DNA of 64,000 bases, taken from assembly GCF_016834455.1 (NCBI RefSeq), contig NZ_CP069213.1, positions 3,139,501-3,203,500 on the forward strand. Direction: 5' to 3'. Source of the stretch: Shewanella litorisediminis. GTDB taxonomy: Bacteria > Pseudomonadota > Gammaproteobacteria > Enterobacterales > Shewanellaceae. The translations under genes were made by a program, and so were the position numbers. Under the pieces are notes generated by a model. That model saw nothing but the letters and a program-made list of their open reading frames with translations, made no database searches and was not told the origin of the DNA. Positions 18,399-28,743 of this stretch are shown here, one piece after another (the stretch's first letter is position 1; each line of letters starts with the position of its first letter).

Positions 18399-19520
18399 AT
18401 GCCAGACACTCGCCAAATCCCTGATTTTTCATCGCCAAGTGAAGCTTACCAACGGCTGTGCCAAACATCCCGGCTGCACCAGGACCCGGCACAGCTGGCG
18501 GCTCTGGCCGCCTTACAATTCAGATTCGAGTCGCTTCAGAGGCACGCTGGCACTAAGGGGCTTTACCTGTGGGGTGATGTGGGCCGGGGCAAGACCTTAC
18601 TGATGGATCTCTTCCATGCCTCCCTCGGGAATATCCCCAACCTGCGGCTGCACTTCCATCACTTTATGGCACGTATTCACCGGCAATTAAATCAACTCAC
18701 CGGTGTACGTGACCCACTGAGACATCTGGCACGGCAGCTGGCAAAGGACTGCCGCGTTCTCTGTTTCGATGAGTTTTTTGTCTCGGACATTGGTGATGCC
18801 ATCATTTTGGGGCGCCTGTGCGAGGCCCTGTTTGATGAAGGCGTTATGCTGGTCGCCACCTCCAACACGCCAATTCACAAGTTGTATGAAAACGGCCTGC
18901 AGCGGGACAGGTTTCTGCCTGCCATCGAGCTCTTGCAGCAACAGCTGGAGTCCATTCACTTAAACGGCAGTGTGGATCATCGCCTCAGGGCAAATACAAA
19001 AGCCGCGGGGCTGCCGCGCTGGCAGTGTGGCGGCGATGCTGATTTCGAGGCCCTATTCGGCCCTGAAGCAGTTAGCAATCTTGAAATGCAGATACTGGGG
19101 CGCCCTATTCATGCCAGACGCACCGCTTCGGGCGTTGCCTGGTTCCGCTTTGAAGACTTGTGTGATGGTCCCCGCTCGCAACTGGACTACATGGCGCTGG
19201 CGGAGCAGTTGGAGATATTGGTGCTAAGCGACGTGCCAAGGCTCGGCGGCGAGCCCCGGGGCTGGATCCGCGCCCGGGGTACCGAAGATGGCGTTGAAGC
19301 CACCATCACTGGCGAGCGCATCTTGAGTTATGCCCCACAGGATGATGCGGCGCGGCGCTTTATTGCCTTGGTGGATGAGTTTTACGATCAGGGCAAGCAG
19401 CTGTTTTTACACACCCAGGTCCCCCTCGACGAGCTTTATTGTCAGGGGGCTCTGGGATTTGAGTTTCGCCGCACCCAAAGCCGGCTTCAACAGATGCTGC
19501 GGGCCGATTGGCCGGGCTAG
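18399..19520 (+). CDS. zapE: Cell division protein ZapE (AFG1-type ATPase)
   Basis: A 373-residue AFG1/ZapE P-loop ATPase, normal length for the family. Walker A GDVGRGKT is at residues 59-66, and Walker B is CFDEFF in the segment CRVLCFDEFFVSDIGDA; the sensor region is VATSNTP. ZapE associates with the FtsZ ring during constriction in E. coli. The ATG at 18399 gives the family-standard N-terminus; a longer frame upstream lies in the divergent promoter. The last 4 bases overlap the stop region of the convergent amidohydrolase gene. Confidence 0.92.
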   Translation: MPDTRQIPDFSSPSEAYQRLCQTSRLHQDPAQLAALAALQFRFESLQRHAGTKGLYLWGDVGRGKTLLMDLFHASLGNIPNLRLHFHHFMARIHRQLNQLTGVRDPLRHLARQLAKDCRVLCFDEFFVSDIGDAIILGRLCEALFDEGVMLVATSNTPIHKLYENGLQRDRFLPAIELLQQQLESIHLNGSVDHRLRANTKAAGLPRWQCGGDADFEALFGPEAVSNLEMQILGRPIHARRTASGVAWFRFEDLCDGPRSQLDYMALAEQLEILVLSDVPRLGGEPRGWIRARGTEDGVEATITGERILSYAPQDDAARRFIALVDEFYDQGKQLFLHTQVPLDELYCQGALGFEFRRTQSRLQQMLRADWPG

Positions 19521-20971
19521 ATGTCCTTGCGGCCGGTGTTAAGGATTTGCACCGCCGCAGCGGCATTGTCTTTCCAGCGCGTGAGCTGAGCTTCGTTGTG
19601 ATACTCCCCGCCCAGCACCAGACTATCGATTTTCAGTGTCGCGCTGATATCCGCCAGGGGGTTGGTCTTTAGCACCAACAAATCCGCCCGCTTACCCTCG
19701 GCAATACTGCCGTAATCCTTCTCCAGCCCCATGAATTTGGCCCCATCGAGAGTGGCAGCGCGCAAAATTCTCGCCGGGCTCAATCCTGCCTTCTGCCACA
19801 GCTGCAATTCTGTATGCAGCCCTTCAGCAGGATAAACATAAGTATTGAGCGCCGCGGAGTCACTGCCCGCAAGCAGCATTACCCTGGCGGCATCCAGATG
19901 ACGCAGCTGACTAGCTTCGCTCTCATAGCGCTGCTTGCGCGCTTGCCACTGCTCGGGCGTTTGCTCGCCCATGCGTTCGATGCGCCAGCGATACTTATCG
20001 GTAAAGGCCGTAGTCAGATAACGCAAAAACGCATCCTGACTGTGATTGTTGGTGTCGAGATTCGCCAGCTGATAACCACCAATCAGGGTGGGCGTCACGG
20101 CCACCCCCTCCGCCGCCAGCATCTTGTATCCCTCTGAGGCCACGTGCTGCTCGAATCCCTGCCGGTATCGGGCGGCGGCATCTTTGGCCGACAAACTGCC
20201 GTCTCTCACCGACGCCGCGATGGCGGCCTCGTCCCTGTGCCCCAAACGCAGCACGTAGGAGGCATGCTCAATACTCGACAGCCCGGTGCGGGCGGCATCG
20301 GCCACACTCACGCCATAGGGAATGTGGCTGGATACCCGATACCCACGGCTGTGAGCTTCGGCCAGGGTTTTAAGATAGAGCGCCGGTGTCATGGTGTTTT
20401 CGGTTATCTTGATGAAATCCACCTGCATGGCGACAAGCTTCTCCATGCCGCGGCGCATGGCAGCCTCATCACCCACTTCCATATCGCCGTTCCACAGGGA
20501 GTCTATGCCCTCAAATTTTTGGCCTGCCGAGAAAATACGCGGACCAAGGCGTTCGCCATCGGCAATTTGCCGGCGCCATACCATCACTTCCGGGGCAAGG
20601 TCGCTGGCAGCTTCGCGCACCGCCGTAATGCCATAGGCCAGATAGAGGGGGAGCAGCAGCGCGTTATCCTCCACCAGCTCACGCCCCTCAAAGTGCACAT
20701 GCATATCCCACAATGACGGCAACAGATACTGGCCGCCCAGATCTTGCGTGCTGTCGGCCTCCAGAGGCTCATTCGCCGGGGCCACATGCACAATACGGCC
20801 ATCTTCAATCAGCAGCTGCTTACCCTGTACCAGACGGCCTTGCTCCACGTCCACCAACTGGAAATTGGTCAGTTTGAGGCTTTGGGCATGGGCGTGAGCC
20901 GTCAACCCCAATGCCAGGCCGAGACTTAAGGTCAGGCTAAGGGTTCGAGCGAGTGGTTTGAGTCTGGTCAT
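19517..20971 (-). CDS. Exported amidohydrolase-family metal-dependent hydrolase
   Basis: A 484-residue protein with a signal peptide (about 1-29, ending HAHAQS) and an amidohydrolase TIM-barrel. The metal motif DMHVHFEG lies near the N-terminus, SSHIPYG and SSIEHAS supply further histidines, and LLAGSDSAA supplies the late Asp. It belongs with imidazolonepropionase-like or prolidase-like exported amidohydrolases; the substrate is unknown, perhaps a peptide or cyclic amide. It is divergent from a LysR gene, with an AT-rich inverted repeat ATTTAGAAATTAAAT (21031-21045) of LysR-box type between them. Confidence 0.85.
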   Translation of the reverse strand: MTRLKPLARTLSLTLSLGLALGLTAHAHAQSLKLTNFQLVDVEQGRLVQGKQLLIEDGRIVHVAPANEPLEADSTQDLGGQYLLPSLWDMHVHFEGRELVEDNALLLPLYLAYGITAVREAASDLAPEVMVWRRQIADGERLGPRIFSAGQKFEGIDSLWNGDMEVGDEAAMRRGMEKLVAMQVDFIKITENTMTPALYLKTLAEAHSRGYRVSSHIPYGVSVADAARTGLSSIEHASYVLRLGHRDEAAIAASVRDGSLSAKDAAARYRQGFEQHVASEGYKMLAAEGVAVTPTLIGGYQLANLDTNNHSQDAFLRYLTTAFTDKYRWRIERMGEQTPEQWQARKQRYESEASQLRHLDAARVMLLAGSDSAALNTYVYPAEGLHTELQLWQKAGLSPARILRAATLDGAKFMGLEKDYGSIAEGKRADLLVLKTNPLADISATLKIDSLVLGGEYHNEAQLTRWKDNAAAAVQILNTGRKDI

Positions 20972-21086
20972 TATCTGGGATCCTTTGAGGGTCTTGTTAT
21001 TGTGCCCCCAGTCTAGGACGCGGCCATTTGATTTAGAAATTAAATAACGAAATAATCATCAGTGGATTTCCCACTGGAATATAACT

Positions 21087-22010
21087 ATGTCATCCCCATC
21101 GCTCGGCACTGGGCAGGTATTCCCCCAACAGGCCTTGCTTGATCCTGTGCTGCTGCGGGCATTCGTGGCGGTGGCCGACAGCGGCAGCTTTACCCGGGCC
21201 GCTGCCGCCACCCATTTAACCCAATCCACCGTGAGCCAACAGGTAAAAAGGCTCGAGCAGCAGCTGGGCTGCGAGCTACTTAGCCGCAAGGGACGCTACG
21301 CCATGCCCACAGTGGATGGCGAGCGGCTTTTGGGTTACGCACGGCAAATTTTGGCTCTGATGGCCGAGGCGGGCATGGCGCCGGAGCGGCCCCCCTTGCT
21401 GCGCCTCGCTGTGGCAGAAGACTTTGCCGGAAACACCCTGATGCCCATCCTGATGAAACTCAGGACACGCTATCCCAACGTAAAGCTCGAGGTGCAATCG
21501 GGCCTCAGTAAACCGCTGTATCAGGCGTTTCAGGAAGGAATGGTGGATGTGGCGCTGATTAAACAGCGCCCGGGAGAGCACCCGGCAAAAGCCTGTTGGC
21601 CAGAGGCGCTGAGCTGGCTTGCCGCCGCAAACTGGCAACCCGAAAAGGCAGGAAAGCCCTTGCCCCTGGTTGCCTTTCCGGCAGGCGGCCTTTATCGCAA
21701 TGAAATGGCCCAGTTGCTGGATGAAGCTGGCATTCCCTGGCGACTGGTGTACAGCAGCAACTCCCTTGAGGGGGTGCTGTGCGCCGTGGCCGCCGGGCTG
21801 GGGGTCAGTCTGTTACCCAGCCGTTTTATCAGGGCCGGGGAACATAAAGAGATAGCATCGCTACCCCAGGCAACCGCCATGGAACTGGCGTTGCACCTTG
21901 CCGGCTCACCGGGGGCAGAACTGCAGTGCCTGGCGGATGAAATCGGCGCTTATTGCGACCGGCTCTCCAGTGGCAGCTCATCACTGTCATCCCCCAGTAC
22001 ATCGGCGTAA
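21087..22010 (+). CDS. LysR family transcriptional regulator
   Basis: A 307-residue LysR regulator. The N-terminal helix-turn-helix ([20 protein letters not shown], then [20 protein letters not shown]) is followed by a substrate-binding domain. Being divergent from the amidohydrolase gene, it likely controls it through the 21031-21045 inverted repeat. Its 3' end overlaps the end of the convergent glnE gene by 61 bases, so both C-termini are coded on opposite strands of the same DNA. Confidence 0.88.
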   Translation: MSSPSLGTGQVFPQQALLDPVLLRAFVAVADSGSFTRAAAATHLTQSTVSQQVKRLEQQLGCELLSRKGRYAMPTVDGERLLGYARQILALMAEAGMAPERPPLLRLAVAEDFAGNTLMPILMKLRTRYPNVKLEVQSGLSKPLYQAFQEGMVDVALIKQRPGEHPAKACWPEALSWLAAANWQPEKAGKPLPLVAFPAGGLYRNEMAQLLDEAGIPWRLVYSSNSLEGVLCAVAAGLGVSLLPSRFIRAGEHKEIASLPQATAMELALHLAGSPGAELQCLADEIGAYCDRLSSGSSSLSSPSTSA

Positions 22011-24835
22011 ATGGCACACACCCGCTCACTGTGCTCGGCAACGGCAATGGCAGGTAGCTGCCCGGCCTCACGCTGCAGGGTGAGCCTATGATTTTCATCC
22101 CGCAGGGTACAGTAAGCGGCAATCAGCTGCTGCGCCAGACTGAGTGGCAGTATGTCGAGTTCGGCGGCCGTCTGGAAAATCCGCACGTTATCAGACCACA
22201 CAGTCAGGTCCTCAAATTCGGCGCTGCCCGCCAACACCAGATACTGGGCAATAAACTCAATATCCGCGATGCCACCGGGGCTTTGCTTCAAATCGAACAT
22301 GCCCTCGTCCACTTTCAGCAGGTGCTCACGCATCTTGGTGCGCATGGCTTTGACCTCGCCCTTGAGCACCGCGGGATCCCGTACCTTGCCAAGCACCTCG
22401 GCGCGAATCTCGCTGAAACGGGCCGCCAGTTGGTTATCGCCAAACACAAAGCGTGACCGCACCAGTGCCTGATGCTCCCAGGTCCAGGCTTCTTGCTGCT
22501 GATATTCGCCAAATCGCTCAATCTCGCTCACCAGCAAGCCTGATGCCCCGGAAGGGCGCAGCCGCATATCCACTTCATAGAGTTCACCCGACGTGGTGCG
22601 GGTCGAGAAAAGGTGCAAAATGCGCTGGGCCAGTTTGAGATAAAAATGGCTGGTTTCGATTTGCCGCTCCCCGGTGGTAAGGCCTGCTCCCTGATGATTG
22701 TGCAAGAACACCAAATCCAGATCGGAGCCATAACCCAGCTCGATACCACCCAGCTTGCCATAGGCTATCACGGCAAAGCCCATCTGCCCGGGCTCCAGGT
22801 GCGCAGGAACCCCATGACGGGATGCGACCTGCCCCCATGCCTGATGCACCACCTGCTCAATAATGGCTTCGGCGAGGAAAGTTAAGTGGTCGCTGACCTG
22901 CATAATCGGCAAAACCCCGGTGACGTCGGCGGCGGCAATCTTGAGTTGCTGGGTCAGCTTGAACTGGCGCAGGGCTTCCATTTGCTGCTCCATGTCATCT
23001 TCCGGCACCCGCAGGAGATACTGGCGCAGCTCGCTGCCATAGTCGTCGAGGGAGGTGATGTCATAAAGGGCAGCCGGATCGATAAGTTCATCCAGCAGCA
23101 TGGGAAACTTCGCCAGCTGATCGGCAATCCAGGGGCTGACGCAGCAGAGGCTGACCAATTGGGCTCTGGCGCCCGGGTTTTCACACAGGAGCTCCAGATA
23201 GGTGGTGCGGGTCAACACCTGCTCAACCACATTGAATACCGGGGAAAAGGCAGCCGACGGCGTGGGCATGGACACCAGTTCCCCCAACAGTTTGGGCATC
23301 AGGCGGTCGAGGGTTTCCCGCCCTCTGGGACCGATGGGGCGCCGCGACATGGTTTCACGCCAGCCCTGAAGCAAAGGCCAGAGCGCCGGATCGTCGATGT
23401 GCTGATCTTTCAGCAGCGCTTCGGCATGGTCGTCTTCCTGCACATTCCAGAACTGCCAGGTCCAATGTTCGTGATTCTCTTCGGCTTCTTCGCCGCCCAC
23501 TGTGGCGCGAAAGTGACGGTGAATTTTGCCCATGGCCGCTTCGATATGGGCGCGCAGGTCAAACTCATTGGCCATTTCCAGGGCACAGCACAATCGCTGC
23601 CAATCCAGCGGGTTATCCGGCAGAGTCTGGGTTTGTTTGTCGTCGATGGCCTGCAGCAGGTTTTCAACCCTTCTGAGCAGCACATAAGCGTTTTTCAGCT
23701 CATCCACCGCCAGGTATTCCAGTTGGCCCAGGCTGTACAGGGTATCTATGGCGCCAAAAAGACTCTGGGTGCGCAGGCTGGGTTCACGCCCGCCCCGGAT
23801 AAGCTGAAAGCTTTGCACCACGAACTCGACTTCACGGATACCGCCGGCCCCCAATTTGATGTTGTCGGTCAGGTGGCGGCGTCTCACTTCCTGGGCGATA
23901 AGCTGCTTCATGCGGCGCAGCGATTCTATCGCCGAAAAATCGATATAACGGCGGTAAACAAAGGGGCGCAGCAAACTGTGCAGCTCATCGCTGCAGCCGC
24001 TCCAGGGGCCCAGCGCCCGGGCCTTGACCATGGCGTAGCGCTCCCAGTCACGGCCCTGCTCCTGATAATAATCTTCCAGCGCACTGAAACTGACCACCAA
24101 AGGGCCGCTCTCGCCGTAGGGGCGAAGACGCATATCCACCCGGAACACAAAACCATCGACAGTGACCTGAGACAGGAGATTCACCAGTCGTTGTCCCATG
24201 CGGATAAAAAACTGCTGGTTATCCAGCGATTTGCGCCCACCCTGGGTTTCGCCGTGCTCGGGGAAAGTAAAAATCAGGTCGATGTCAGAGGAGAAATTCA
24301 GCTCACGGCCACCCAGTTTACCCATCCCCAGGATCATCAGGGGCTGAGGGCGACCATCGGGATCGGTGGGGGTGCCGAGGCTTTGGCACATCTCCCGGTA
24401 AAGCCAATCACGGGCAGCGATAATCAGGGCTTCAGCCAGCGCAGAGATATCCAGCAGCGACTCACCCAAGGGCGCCTTTCCGGTAAAGTCGCGCCAGGCC
24501 AAACGTGCCATCTGAAAATTACGGTAGCGCCGAAGCACCGCCTTGGCGTCTTCTTCTGCCGTGACAGACGCCAGCGCCTGATGCAGTTCCCGGTCAAAAG
24601 CACTTCTGTCGACCTTGTCCAGCAAACCGTCAAAGAGTCTGGCAATGCGCTCGGGATGGCGCGACAGCTCTCTGGCAATAAAATCGCTCAGCCCGGCAAC
24701 CTGTTCCAGTTCCCGGCGCTGCACCGAGTCGAGCCCAATCAGAGACTCAGGATGGTGCGCCTCCAGAGATGCCAGCCACAGGCTGCCTTTTTCTTTGATT
24801 TCTTTCGGTATTTCTGCCTGATGTTGCTGCGACAT
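21950..24835 (-). CDS. glnE: Bifunctional glutamine synthetase adenylyltransferase / adenylyl-removing enzyme
   Basis: A 961-residue GlnE of normal length. It has two nucleotidyltransferase domains, each with its signature: [18 protein letters not shown] in the N-terminal deadenylylating half and [18 protein letters not shown] in the C-terminal adenylylating half. It modifies glutamine synthetase in response to nitrogen status signalled by PII. ATG 24835 is chosen because AGGGAA lies just upstream; a TTG 15 bases earlier is unlikely. A 17-bp palindrome (24858-24874) sits about 23 bases before the start. It fits better as an operator for the divergent operon but could affect glnE too. Confidence 0.96.
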   Translation of the reverse strand: MSQQHQAEIPKEIKEKGSLWLASLEAHHPESLIGLDSVQRRELEQVAGLSDFIARELSRHPERIARLFDGLLDKVDRSAFDRELHQALASVTAEEDAKAVLRRYRNFQMARLAWRDFTGKAPLGESLLDISALAEALIIAARDWLYREMCQSLGTPTDPDGRPQPLMILGMGKLGGRELNFSSDIDLIFTFPEHGETQGGRKSLDNQQFFIRMGQRLVNLLSQVTVDGFVFRVDMRLRPYGESGPLVVSFSALEDYYQEQGRDWERYAMVKARALGPWSGCSDELHSLLRPFVYRRYIDFSAIESLRRMKQLIAQEVRRRHLTDNIKLGAGGIREVEFVVQSFQLIRGGREPSLRTQSLFGAIDTLYSLGQLEYLAVDELKNAYVLLRRVENLLQAIDDKQTQTLPDNPLDWQRLCCALEMANEFDLRAHIEAAMGKIHRHFRATVGGEEAEENHEHWTWQFWNVQEDDHAEALLKDQHIDDPALWPLLQGWRETMSRRPIGPRGRETLDRLMPKLLGELVSMPTPSAAFSPVFNVVEQVLTRTTYLELLCENPGARAQLVSLCCVSPWIADQLAKFPMLLDELIDPAALYDITSLDDYGSELRQYLLRVPEDDMEQQMEALRQFKLTQQLKIAAADVTGVLPIMQVSDHLTFLAEAIIEQVVHQAWGQVASRHGVPAHLEPGQMGFAVIAYGKLGGIELGYGSDLDLVFLHNHQGAGLTTGERQIETSHFYLKLAQRILHLFSTRTTSGELYEVDMRLRPSGASGLLVSEIERFGEYQQQEAWTWEHQALVRSRFVFGDNQLAARFSEIRAEVLGKVRDPAVLKGEVKAMRTKMREHLLKVDEGMFDLKQSPGGIADIEFIAQYLVLAGSAEFEDLTVWSDNVRIFQTAAELDILPLSLAQQLIAAYCTLRDENHRLTLQREAGQLPAIAVAEHSERVCAIYADVLGDDSDELPLESRSQ

Positions 24836-24857
24836 AGTGTTCCCTGACAACCGAGTA

Positions 24858-24886
24858 TCGACATATTATGTCGAGAATGATATAGG
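24858..24886 (+). promoter_or_regulatory. Operator palindrome and promoter of the lipoprotein-DUF350-aminopropyltransferase operon
   Basis: TCGACATATTATGTCGA (24858-24874) is a perfect 8+1+8 palindrome. Its first six bases act as a -35 (TCGACA), followed after 17 bases by TATAGG (24881-24886). The core GACATATTATGTC recurs twice upstream of the yjfI-like gene in the same register relative to the -35. The leader to the first ATG would be about 155 bases. Confidence 0.7.
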
Positions 24887-25050
24887 TAGTGGGTCTGCAT
24901 TCCCGCATCCCGGGGGCAAGACGCCGATACCCGGATAAGGTTACTATAAACCTCTGGGGATGACCTACGGGTTAACCCGATAATATTCCCTGAATTTTTA
25001 ATGCACCGTCCAAGGCGTTCGCCTGCGGTGCAGGGATTAACGGAGTGAAA

Positions 25051-26028
25051 ATGGCAGGATGGCTAAAACGCATCTTTCTCCCTCTTGGAGCTGTGATGCT
25101 GATGCTTGGTCTGGGAGGCTGCGGCGACGATGGCGCGGCCCAGCAGGCGAAGGAAATCGAAAAATACCTCACGCTCACCGAGAGCCGCATCAATACCCTC
25201 GGGAGCATGCTGGATAAGGGCGAAATCCGCAACGCAACCCTGATTACCCAGTATGCCGAGCGGCTGAAGGCTCAGGATGCGTCCTTATCGCCAATCATTG
25301 ACGCCCTGTCACAGGATGCGGCCCGGGGGCCCCTGTATCAAAGCCTGGTCAGGCGCCGCAGCGACGCCCTCGCGCCCGGGAACTTTGTCGATGAAGACAT
25401 GCGCCTTGCGGAGCTGGAAAACCTTTATCAGGCGGCCGACCCTATTCTTTATAACGACATGCTGTCAGACCCCCTCAATGCACTGGCGGATATGTCGGGC
25501 GGCACCCTGCCGCGAATGAATGCCATCAGCCGCGAGGCCGAGCTAGCCGCCAATGGTGAAGACTTTGGACCGGGCAGCCAGCTCGTCGGCAACCCCACCT
25601 ATGGTCAATGGCAAACCGGCAGCGATGGTACCTCGTTCTGGGCCTGGTATGGCATGTATGCCATGTTCTCCAACCTGTTTCACCGGCCGGTTTACTACGA
25701 TAACTGGTCCAGTCGTCGCCATTACAGCTATTACAACGACGTAGGCCGCTACCGCTACAGCTCCCCCAGGGATCTGGCACGCCAGCAGCAGGTGTTTACG
25801 CAGGCGAAAAAGCGCTTCGACAGCCAGGGCAAGCGTTTCGACAGCCCCTATGCCAAAACCCGCAGCGGTGCCAGCGGCCTGTCACGACAGAGCCAGCAGG
25901 CACCCAGCGTGGCCCAGGCCGCCAAGGCCCGTACCGAAAAACAGAAATTCCGCTCCAACTATGCCAAGGACAGCAGTTTTCGCGATGCCAAAAACCGCAC
26001 CAGCCGCAGCACCCGACGTGGCAAGTGA
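25051..26028 (+). CDS. Lipoprotein, first gene of the DUF350/aminopropyltransferase operon
   Basis: A 325-residue precursor with an uncleaved-size hydrophobic N-terminus and lipobox LGLGGC (Cys about residue 24). The mature part begins with a helical region (about 30-75) and has a central Trp/Tyr-rich segment (SFWAWYGMYAMFSNLFHRPV, then YYDNW). Its C-terminus is basic, low in complexity and rich in Ser, Arg and Gln. GGAG sits 5 bases before ATG 25051. It resembles in layout, not clearly in sequence, lipoproteins with tyrosine/serine-rich tails in yjf-type clusters. The following gene overlaps or abuts it, so they are co-translated. Function unknown. Confidence 0.72.
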   Translation: MAGWLKRIFLPLGAVMLMLGLGGCGDDGAAQQAKEIEKYLTLTESRINTLGSMLDKGEIRNATLITQYAERLKAQDASLSPIIDALSQDAARGPLYQSLVRRRSDALAPGNFVDEDMRLAELENLYQAADPILYNDMLSDPLNALADMSGGTLPRMNAISREAELAANGEDFGPGSQLVGNPTYGQWQTGSDGTSFWAWYGMYAMFSNLFHRPVYYDNWSSRRHYSYYNDVGRYRYSSPRDLARQQQVFTQAKKRFDSQGKRFDSPYAKTRSGASGLSRQSQQAPSVAQAAKARTEKQKFRSNYAKDSSFRDAKNRTSRSTRRGK

Positions 26029-26051
26029 GCCCAGAAATTAAGGATCTGATG

Positions 26052-26951
26052 ATGACACTGTTACAAGACTATGGCCTGACACAAGAACTGTTGCTGATCC
26101 TCGCCATCGACCTCACCATCGCCGTGCTGCTGCTCACCGCCATGCGATATCTGCAGGGGTGGAGCGTCAAGGTCAACAGCAGCCATGAGCTGGCGGAAAA
26201 AGATAATGCCGCCTTTGGCATCAGCACTGCCGGCGCCGTGCTGGCATTGGGTATTGTGCTCACGGGCGCCATCACAGGCGCTGCGGCCCCCGATTACCTC
26301 ACCGAAGCCATCGGCATGAGCGCCTACGGGGTGTTTGGTATGCTGCTGATTAAAGTCGGCCGGGTCATGCACGACAAAATCGCTCTCAACAACATCGACA
26401 AAAATGCCCAAATACTCAAAGGCAATTTGTCGGTGGCACTGGTGGATGCCGCCGCCGCTGTGGCCACGGCCATTATCATCCGCGCCAGCCTCCTGTGGGT
26501 TGAAGACTTAACCATCAATACCTTTATCGCCATAGGCACCGCCTTTGTGGTGTCACAATTGATGCTGGTACTGCTGACACGACTTCGCGAAAATCGCTAC
26601 AGCGCCCGCAATCAGGGCGCCTGTATGCAAGAGGCGCTGGCAAAGGGGCACACCGCACTCGCTATCCGCCACTCAGGGCACATGCTGGCCATGGCATTAA
26701 CCTTCAATGCCGCGAGCCACTTTATCCTGTTCTCGCCAACGGCCTATCTGACCAATCTGCTTGGCTGGCTGTGTTTCTCGCTGGTGATGCTGCTGGCGCT
26801 CTCGCTGCTGCTGAAGCTGGTCAAATTGCTGGTGCTGGCCCGTATCAATCTCGCCGATGAAATCGAGCGCCAACACAATGTGGGACTTGCTGCAGTCGAG
26901 GTCGCCATCAGTATCGCCATTGCGCTTATTCTCACCGGATTGATGGCTTAA
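26052..26951 (+). CDS. DUF350 family membrane protein (YjfL-like)
   Basis: About 299 residues with roughly eight transmembrane helices, apparently two DUF350 units in tandem (the second about 150-299). The conserved small-residue segment KDNAAFGISTAGAVLALGIV is typical of DUF350 / YjfL. Three start codons are possible: GTG 26025 (overlapping the previous stop), ATG 26049 and ATG 26052; the last has AAGGA at best spacing (26040-26044). DUF350 proteins accompany PspA-like proteins and polyamine-related enzymes in yjf-type operons. No biochemical function is established. Confidence 0.82.
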   Translation: MTLLQDYGLTQELLLILAIDLTIAVLLLTAMRYLQGWSVKVNSSHELAEKDNAAFGISTAGAVLALGIVLTGAITGAAAPDYLTEAIGMSAYGVFGMLLIKVGRVMHDKIALNNIDKNAQILKGNLSVALVDAAAAVATAIIIRASLLWVEDLTINTFIAIGTAFVVSQLMLVLLTRLRENRYSARNQGACMQEALAKGHTALAIRHSGHMLAMALTFNAASHFILFSPTAYLTNLLGWLCFSLVMLLALSLLLKLVKLLVLARINLADEIERQHNVGLAAVEVAISIAIALILTGLMA

Positions 26952-26954
26952 GCC

Positions 26955-28670
26955 ATGGCGCTGGCACAGGACCTGCCTCAGCCTTTAACCCCGGCCAAAC
27001 ACCTCGGCCGCCTGGATGATGCACTGCTATTGGGGATAATGGCCCTTTTAGCCGGGTGTGGCCTCATTTACGAGTATCTGCTCAGCCACTACGCCGGGCG
27101 AATTCTCGGTGCCATGGAAGCCGCCATCTACACCATGATTGGCTTGATGATTGTGGCCATGGGAGCAGGCGCCTTCGCTGCGCGCGCAATTCGCAATCCC
27201 TTTGCCGGTTTTGCATTGCTGGAGCTGACGGTAGCCCTGCTTGGCGCCTCCAGCGTACTGTTTTGCGCCGCCGCCATCGGCCTCACCCAAAGGTTGCCAC
27301 AGCTGCTGGCTGATACCTTTGGTTTGCCACCTGACCTCTTGCCAACCGGCGGGTTTCTGGGCCAGATACAACAACTGATGCAGTATCTGCCCTATTTGGT
27401 GGGTACCTTGCTGGGGCTGTTAATCGGCATGGAAATTCCACTTATCGCCAGGGTGCGCCAGGCACTTTCCGATGAGCATCTGCTGCACAACGCCGGTACC
27501 ATCTATGGTGCCGACTATATAGGCGCGGGTGTCGGGGCTGCCATCTGGGTAGGCCTGATGTTGGCCATGGATATTCAGCTTGCCGCCGCCCTCACCGCCA
27601 GCGTGAATTTGTTGGCAGGCTTGGCTTTTATTTTGCGTTTCAGAACCCGCCTCAGACACTTTTTCTGGCTGTTGCTTGGGCACATTCTGGCATCAGTGGC
27701 ACTCTTGCTACTTGCCATCAAGGGGCCGGCACTGGAGCAGGATTTCAATAACCTGCTCTACAAAGACAAGGTTATCTATTCCCAGGCAACCCGGTTTCAA
27801 CAACTGGTATTCACCGAAAGACTCAGGGGCACGGCTCCCCCTGTGTATTCCCTGTACCTGAATGGCCGTTTGCAGTTTTCCACACAGGACGAAGCCATTT
27901 ATCACGGCTTTTTGGTATGGCCGGCAATGATGGCTGCCGCGCGGCACGACAGAGTACTCATTGTCGGTGGCGGTGACGGCATGGCCGCACGGGATGTGCT
28001 CCAGTGGCAACCCAGGGAAGTGGTGCTGATGGATCTGGATGAACAGCTGGTGCGCTTGTTTCAGTCACCGGCTGACGACATGCCAACGCGTCTGGCCAAT
28101 GCACTGCTGAGGCAAAATGCCGCGGCGCTGCAGGATGCAAGACTCTCGCTGATGTTCGATGATGCCTTTAACGGAGTAGACAAACTCATCGAAGCGGGCC
28201 AGCACTTTGATGTGGTAATAGTCGACTTACCGGACCCAAGCCATCCGGATCTTTCCAAACTCTATTCCGACCTCTTCTATCGCAAACTCAAAGAACTGCT
28301 GAGCCACGACGGCGCCATTGCGATTCAATCCACCTCCCCCTGGCATGCCACCCGCGCCTTTCTGAGTGTGGGTAATACCCTGGAGTCGGCAGGATTCAAC
28401 ATTGCCCGCTATCACCAAAATGTGCCCAGTTTCGGTGAATGGGGCTGGACGCTGGGCACACTGTCAGGCTCGGCCAAAGACAAGGTGATGGCGGCAGAGC
28501 CCATACCCCATGCCTGGCTCAGCAAAGAGATGATAACCAGCGCCTTTGCTTTTCCGCCGGGATTTGAGGAGCGGGCTGGGGCGGTGGACATCAACCAATT
28601 CGGTTCTCAGGTGATTTATCAATATCATCAGGAAGCCTGGCAGGAAGAGAGCGGTATCAATTTGTTTTAA
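26955..28670 (+). CDS. Membrane-anchored polyamine aminopropyltransferase (spermidine synthase-like)
   Basis: A 571-residue fusion of an N-terminal membrane region (about 20-260, seven or so helices) to a spermidine-synthase-type methyltransferase-fold domain (about 270-520). The nucleotide-binding motif GGGDG is at residues 338-342, MDLDEQ provides the acidic ribose-binding residue, and VDLPDPSHPD stands where spermidine synthases have the catalytic D-x-x-D-P loop. It starts 3 bases after the DUF350 stop, so translation is coupled. It likely transfers an aminopropyl group, or acts on a related membrane-associated acceptor. The true acceptor is unknown. Confidence 0.85.
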   Translation: MALAQDLPQPLTPAKHLGRLDDALLLGIMALLAGCGLIYEYLLSHYAGRILGAMEAAIYTMIGLMIVAMGAGAFAARAIRNPFAGFALLELTVALLGASSVLFCAAAIGLTQRLPQLLADTFGLPPDLLPTGGFLGQIQQLMQYLPYLVGTLLGLLIGMEIPLIARVRQALSDEHLLHNAGTIYGADYIGAGVGAAIWVGLMLAMDIQLAAALTASVNLLAGLAFILRFRTRLRHFFWLLLGHILASVALLLLAIKGPALEQDFNNLLYKDKVIYSQATRFQQLVFTERLRGTAPPVYSLYLNGRLQFSTQDEAIYHGFLVWPAMMAAARHDRVLIVGGGDGMAARDVLQWQPREVVLMDLDEQLVRLFQSPADDMPTRLANALLRQNAAALQDARLSLMFDDAFNGVDKLIEAGQHFDVVIVDLPDPSHPDLSKLYSDLFYRKLKELLSHDGAIAIQSTSPWHATRAFLSVGNTLESAGFNIARYHQNVPSFGEWGWTLGTLSGSAKDKVMAAEPIPHAWLSKEMITSAFAFPPGFEERAGAVDINQFGSQVIYQYHQEAWQEESGINLF

Positions 28671-28743
28671 CAAGGAACGGCCCAAAACAGGTCACGCCCT
28701 AAAACAGGCTACACTCGGGGCGAAAAAACGACCAAGATAATAC

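Noticed and set aside
22886-24847. 653-codon open frame on the plus strand
   Set aside because: It is antisense to the clear glnE gene, has no ribosome binding site or recognisable domain, and its composition is that of a complementary-frame shadow in GC-rich DNA.
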